A program made the translations under genes and the position numbers. This document shows positions 20,651 to 22,876 of a stretch of DNA of 22,876 nt, one piece after another. Position 1 is the stretch's first letter; every line of letters begins with the position of its first letter. The notes beneath the pieces were generated by a model. That model searched no databases. It was not told where the DNA came from and worked only from the letters and a program-made list of their open reading frames with translations. Origin of the DNA: an uncultured Sphingobacteriales bacterium (GTDB taxonomy: Bacteria > Bacteroidota > Bacteroidia > Chitinophagales > Chitinophagaceae). The stretch is from positions 1 to 22,876 of the forward strand of contig CAMLFX010000047.1 in the NCBI GenBank assembly GCA_946479435.1, given 5' to 3'.

Positions 20651-21913
20651 TCACAATCCATTTATTATAAGCTCAGATGTGCTTTTAGCGGTCAATAAAG
20701 CCGCCTCTACCGTACCGGAAAAAGTACCATCATACAATGCTTCGCCTGCAAAATAAATAGTATCATCCGCTGGCGTATTCAATACCTCACGTGCTTCCTT
20801 AGTGGTAGGAGTGGGGTAACTGTAAGCACCGCCAAACTCCTCATACTTTTGCCAGTTGGTTACCATTATTGCCGACACCTTTTCACGCATTTCACTTAAA
20901 GGGATATTGAATATTTCTGCTAAAGATGCCAGGGCTGCAGCTTCAAGCTCTTCTTCCGAAAACATGGATAATTCTTTTGCCTTATTACCACCCGCCCATC
21001 CGGTTAGCGTATTACATGCATAGGGTAGCTGCGTCCACCAGGTTTGGAAGAGCTGGTCGCCGAATATAAATGCAGTATCATGCTTCCAGAATGGCTGCTT
21101 AAATGCCACTACCACTTTCACTACACTACCAAACCCTATCTTCTGTGCGGCTGCTACATGCGTATCCAGTGTTGGAGAAAAGGTTATAGAAGCCCGTTCA
21201 TTTCGTCGCTGCAATACCCCTAACGGCACTGTCACAACCACTTTATGTGCTTTATATGTGTTTTTATCCTCAGTGCAAACTACAGCATGGCCGTTGTGCC
21301 AATCTATATGCTTCACTATATTTTCTGTCAATATCTGCACACCTTTTATCCTGCATTGCCCTGCAAGATATTCAACCAACGCGCCATATCCTTTACTTAT
21401 GTGGTAGCTCTCCTCCTCTTCTGCCCATTCTTTGTATAAGGCCATCACACTCACTTTATCGGGGTCTGCTATGTCATAACCTTCCGCGTATCTCATAGCC
21501 TGCCTTTTTAGTGCCGCATAACTATCCTCTTTAAAGTAATGTACCAGGAATTCATGTAGGGTCATGTCCAGCTTTATATCTTTCATCTTCTGCATCAGCT
21601 CATCCCACCCTTCTATAAAAAACTCAGTTTCATTTATTTTTCCCGCTACCACATTATACATTTTACCTTCAGTCTTCTTATAAGCTATACCAGCCTCATT
21701 TAGCAGCGCAAATGTTAGTTTGGCTTCGCCATGTATAAATTCAGCGCCTCTTTTTACAATTGTATCAAAGCCGTGTCCGCTCACATCCCATATTCTGCCA
21801 CCAATCCTATCGCTCGCCTCCAGTATTGTAACATCGCAATGCTCCGATAGCAATAGAGCTGTATATAGGGCACATATACCTCCGCCCGCAATAATAACCG
21901 TTTGCCTTTTCAT
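20651..21913 (-). CDS. Flavin-dependent amine oxidase (MAO/polyamine-oxidase type)
   Basis: A 420-residue FAD-dependent oxidoreductase. The N-terminal dinucleotide-binding fold is VIIAGGGICALYTALLL with Glu32 at the end of the second strand (VTILEAS) for the ribose, followed by DRIGGRI at 35-41, the amine-oxidase signature. The usual third glycine of GxGxxG is Ala15. The segment GAEFIHG and the region up to KKTEGKMYNVV fit the family. The C-terminal FAD contact is YFAGEALYDGTFSGTVEAALLTAKS, again typical. Amine oxidases of this kind deaminate amines or polyamines with release of hydrogen peroxide; the substrate is unknown, and a non-amine substrate cannot be excluded. No signal peptide was seen, so it is cytoplasmic. 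It is the last gene after the DsbA-like gene, but a terminator lies between them. Confidence 0.88.
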   Translation of the reverse strand: MKRQTVIIAGGGICALYTALLLSEHCDVTILEASDRIGGRIWDVSGHGFDTIVKRGAEFIHGEAKLTFALLNEAGIAYKKTEGKMYNVVAGKINETEFFIEGWDELMQKMKDIKLDMTLHEFLVHYFKEDSYAALKRQAMRYAEGYDIADPDKVSVMALYKEWAEEEESYHISKGYGALVEYLAGQCRIKGVQILTENIVKHIDWHNGHAVVCTEDKNTYKAHKVVVTVPLGVLQRRNERASITFSPTLDTHVAAAQKIGFGSVVKVVVAFKQPFWKHDTAFIFGDQLFQTWWTQLPYACNTLTGWAGGNKAKELSMFSEEELEAAALASLAEIFNIPLSEMREKVSAIMVTNWQKYEEFGGAYSYPTPTTKEAREVLNTPADDTIYFAGEALYDGTFSGTVEAALLTAKSTSELIINGL

Positions 21914-21937
21914 AATGTATTAAGATACGCATAAAAA

Positions 21938-21963
21938 TAAAGCCACTCAATTTGAGCAGCTTT
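21938..21963 (-). terminator. Terminator of the DsbA/FrnE-like gene
   Basis: The inverted arms aaagc-ca-ctcaa (21939-21950) and ttgag-ca-gcttt (about 21952-21963) form a stem with a two-base internal mismatch. On the minus strand it is followed by a T-rich run (TTTATTTTTAT). It lies 27 bases past the stop codon. Confidence 0.7.
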
Positions 21964-21989
21964 TACTTTAGTATTAGATAGGATTTCAA

Positions 21990-22817
21990 TTAATTACACT
22001 GGCCATCGGGTGTACAAGATGGGCCATTATTGATCTCTAATGTCGACTTAGGATTAGCTTCACGCCATTCGCTAAACGATTTTTCAAGTGTTTGCAAGAA
22101 GGCCTCCGGCGGCTGTGCTCCCGACACTGCATATTTGCGATTGAAAACAAAAAATGGTACACCATTTACACCTATTGCTCTTGCTTCCTGTATATCCTCA
22201 TTTACCTGCATTGCATATTTCTCATTGGTAAGCGCTTCAGTCACATCAGCCTCAGTTAGTCCGATATCTTTGCCTAGTGCTATCAATACGGCTGTATCAC
22301 CAAAATCTTTGCCTTCAGTAAAATTGGCGTAAAACAAGCGCTCTTCAACAGCATCGCCCAATCCCTTTTCTTTAGCCAGCTGTATCAGCCTGTGTGCTTT
22401 AAAAGAATTGACCATAACCGTTTTATCCAGCTTATAATCCAACCCTGCGTCTTCAGCCATTTGGCTTACTTGCGCATGCATCTTTACAACCTGCTCTTTA
22501 CTGATACCTTTACGGGTAGACAAGTATTCATACACATCCGAATTTTCAGGTGAGGCTACCGGTAGTGTAGGATCCAACTGAAAACTCTTCCAAACAATTT
22601 CTATATCATTACTATCTGAAAATTGCTGCAAACCTTTTTCATAATTGCGCTTACCTATGTAGCAGAAGGGGCACATCACATCGCTCCATATTTCAACTTT
22701 CATTTTCTCCGTATTCATTCTATTTTTCGTTTTAATATTTTGAGTATTGTTGTTTTTTTGCCCAAATGTTGCAACTGAATTTATCAGGAATAAAAACACT
22801 AATATTTTCAGTTTCAT
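21990..22817 (-). CDS. Exported DsbA-family (FrnE-like) thiol-disulfide oxidoreductase
   Basis: A 275-residue thioredoxin-fold protein. The ATG at 22817 gives a signal peptide (MKLKILVFLFLINSVATFGQ) and a polar linker to about residue 38. Then MKVEIWSDVMCPFCYIGK begins the usual FrnE/DsbA-like chain, with the active-site pair Cys49 and Cys52 (CPFC). The helical insert (residues about 90-175) and the late segment ALGKDIGLTEADVTEALTNE are family-typical, as is the cis-Pro loop GVNGVPFFVFNRKYAVSGAQPPE. The final residues hold another pair, SCTPDGQCN (CX5C), comparable in position to a C-terminal cysteine pair reported in FrnE-type proteins. FrnE proteins are commonly cytoplasmic; the signal peptide implies export. 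An internal ATG at 22718 would give a cytoplasmic form. The promoter box at 22860-22867 supports the longer start. Confidence 0.85.
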   Translation of the reverse strand: MKLKILVFLFLINSVATFGQKNNNTQNIKTKNRMNTEKMKVEIWSDVMCPFCYIGKRNYEKGLQQFSDSNDIEIVWKSFQLDPTLPVASPENSDVYEYLSTRKGISKEQVVKMHAQVSQMAEDAGLDYKLDKTVMVNSFKAHRLIQLAKEKGLGDAVEERLFYANFTEGKDFGDTAVLIALGKDIGLTEADVTEALTNEKYAMQVNEDIQEARAIGVNGVPFFVFNRKYAVSGAQPPEAFLQTLEKSFSEWREANPKSTLEINNGPSCTPDGQCN

Positions 22818-22859
22818 ATCTATTTGATTTTGTAAACTGTGCGCAACATCTTCACAATA

Positions 22860-22867
22860 CAAACTTA
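22860..22867 (-). promoter_or_regulatory. -7 box of the DsbA/FrnE-like gene
   Basis: The minus strand reads TAAGTTTG, an exact TAnnTTTG match. Transcription would begin near 22854, about 37 bases before the ATG at 22817. The -33 element, if present, is outside the window. The site rules out start codons further upstream. Confidence 0.6.
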
Positions 22868-22876
22868 GAGAGATTA

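Overview
The window is chromosomal DNA of a Bacteroidota bacterium, most likely near the Chitinophagaceae. This rests on a moderate-to-low GC content, several exact TAnnTTTG -7 promoter boxes of the Bacteroidota primary sigma factor, few Shine-Dalgarno sites, four proteins or fragments ending in type IX secretion system (T9SS) type A sorting domains, and a TonB-dependent receptor with an N-terminal carboxypeptidase-regulatory-like domain. No insertion sequence, phage gene, tRNA, rRNA or CRISPR array was seen. The species cannot be fixed from this sequence.

Layout. Positions 1-2000 (minus strand) hold a small lipoprotein with a repeated C-terminal tail and the ribosomal protein operon rpsF-rpsR-rplI, which is preceded by a structured leader resembling the S6:S18 autoregulatory RNA. 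Positions 2020-5502 hold a small HNH-type protein, a convergent helical-repeat protein, the RNA-binding transcription accessory protein Tex, and a small winged-helix-like protein. Positions 5661-13261 hold two very large secreted T9SS cargo proteins, a seven-repeat propeller adhesin-like protein and a zinc metalloprotease, with a tiny orphan sorting-domain ORF between them on the opposite strand. Positions 13330-17006 (minus strand) hold a TonB-dependent receptor, ribulose-phosphate 3-epimerase and a glycine-rich RRM protein. Positions 17153-22817 (minus strand) hold an unknown exported protein, a third T9SS cargo, an AI-2E/PerM-type membrane protein, an FAD amine oxidase and a DsbA/FrnE-type oxidoreductase carrying a signal peptide.

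How the genes fit together. Housekeeping genes (ribosomal proteins, Tex, Rpe) alternate with envelope and secreted proteins. The secreted proteins depend on T9SS machinery encoded elsewhere; no machinery gene is in the window. Most genes are single transcription units separated by strong, often bidirectional hairpin terminators. The clear operons are rpsF-rpsR-rplI and probably rpe with the TonB-dependent receptor.

No clearly new multi-gene system was found. The points most worth a second look are the pure-glycine microsatellite inside the propeller, the orphan T9SS sorting domain, the ribosomal leader RNA, the repeat-tailed lipoprotein, the exported FrnE-like protein, and the structured leader of the RRM gene.
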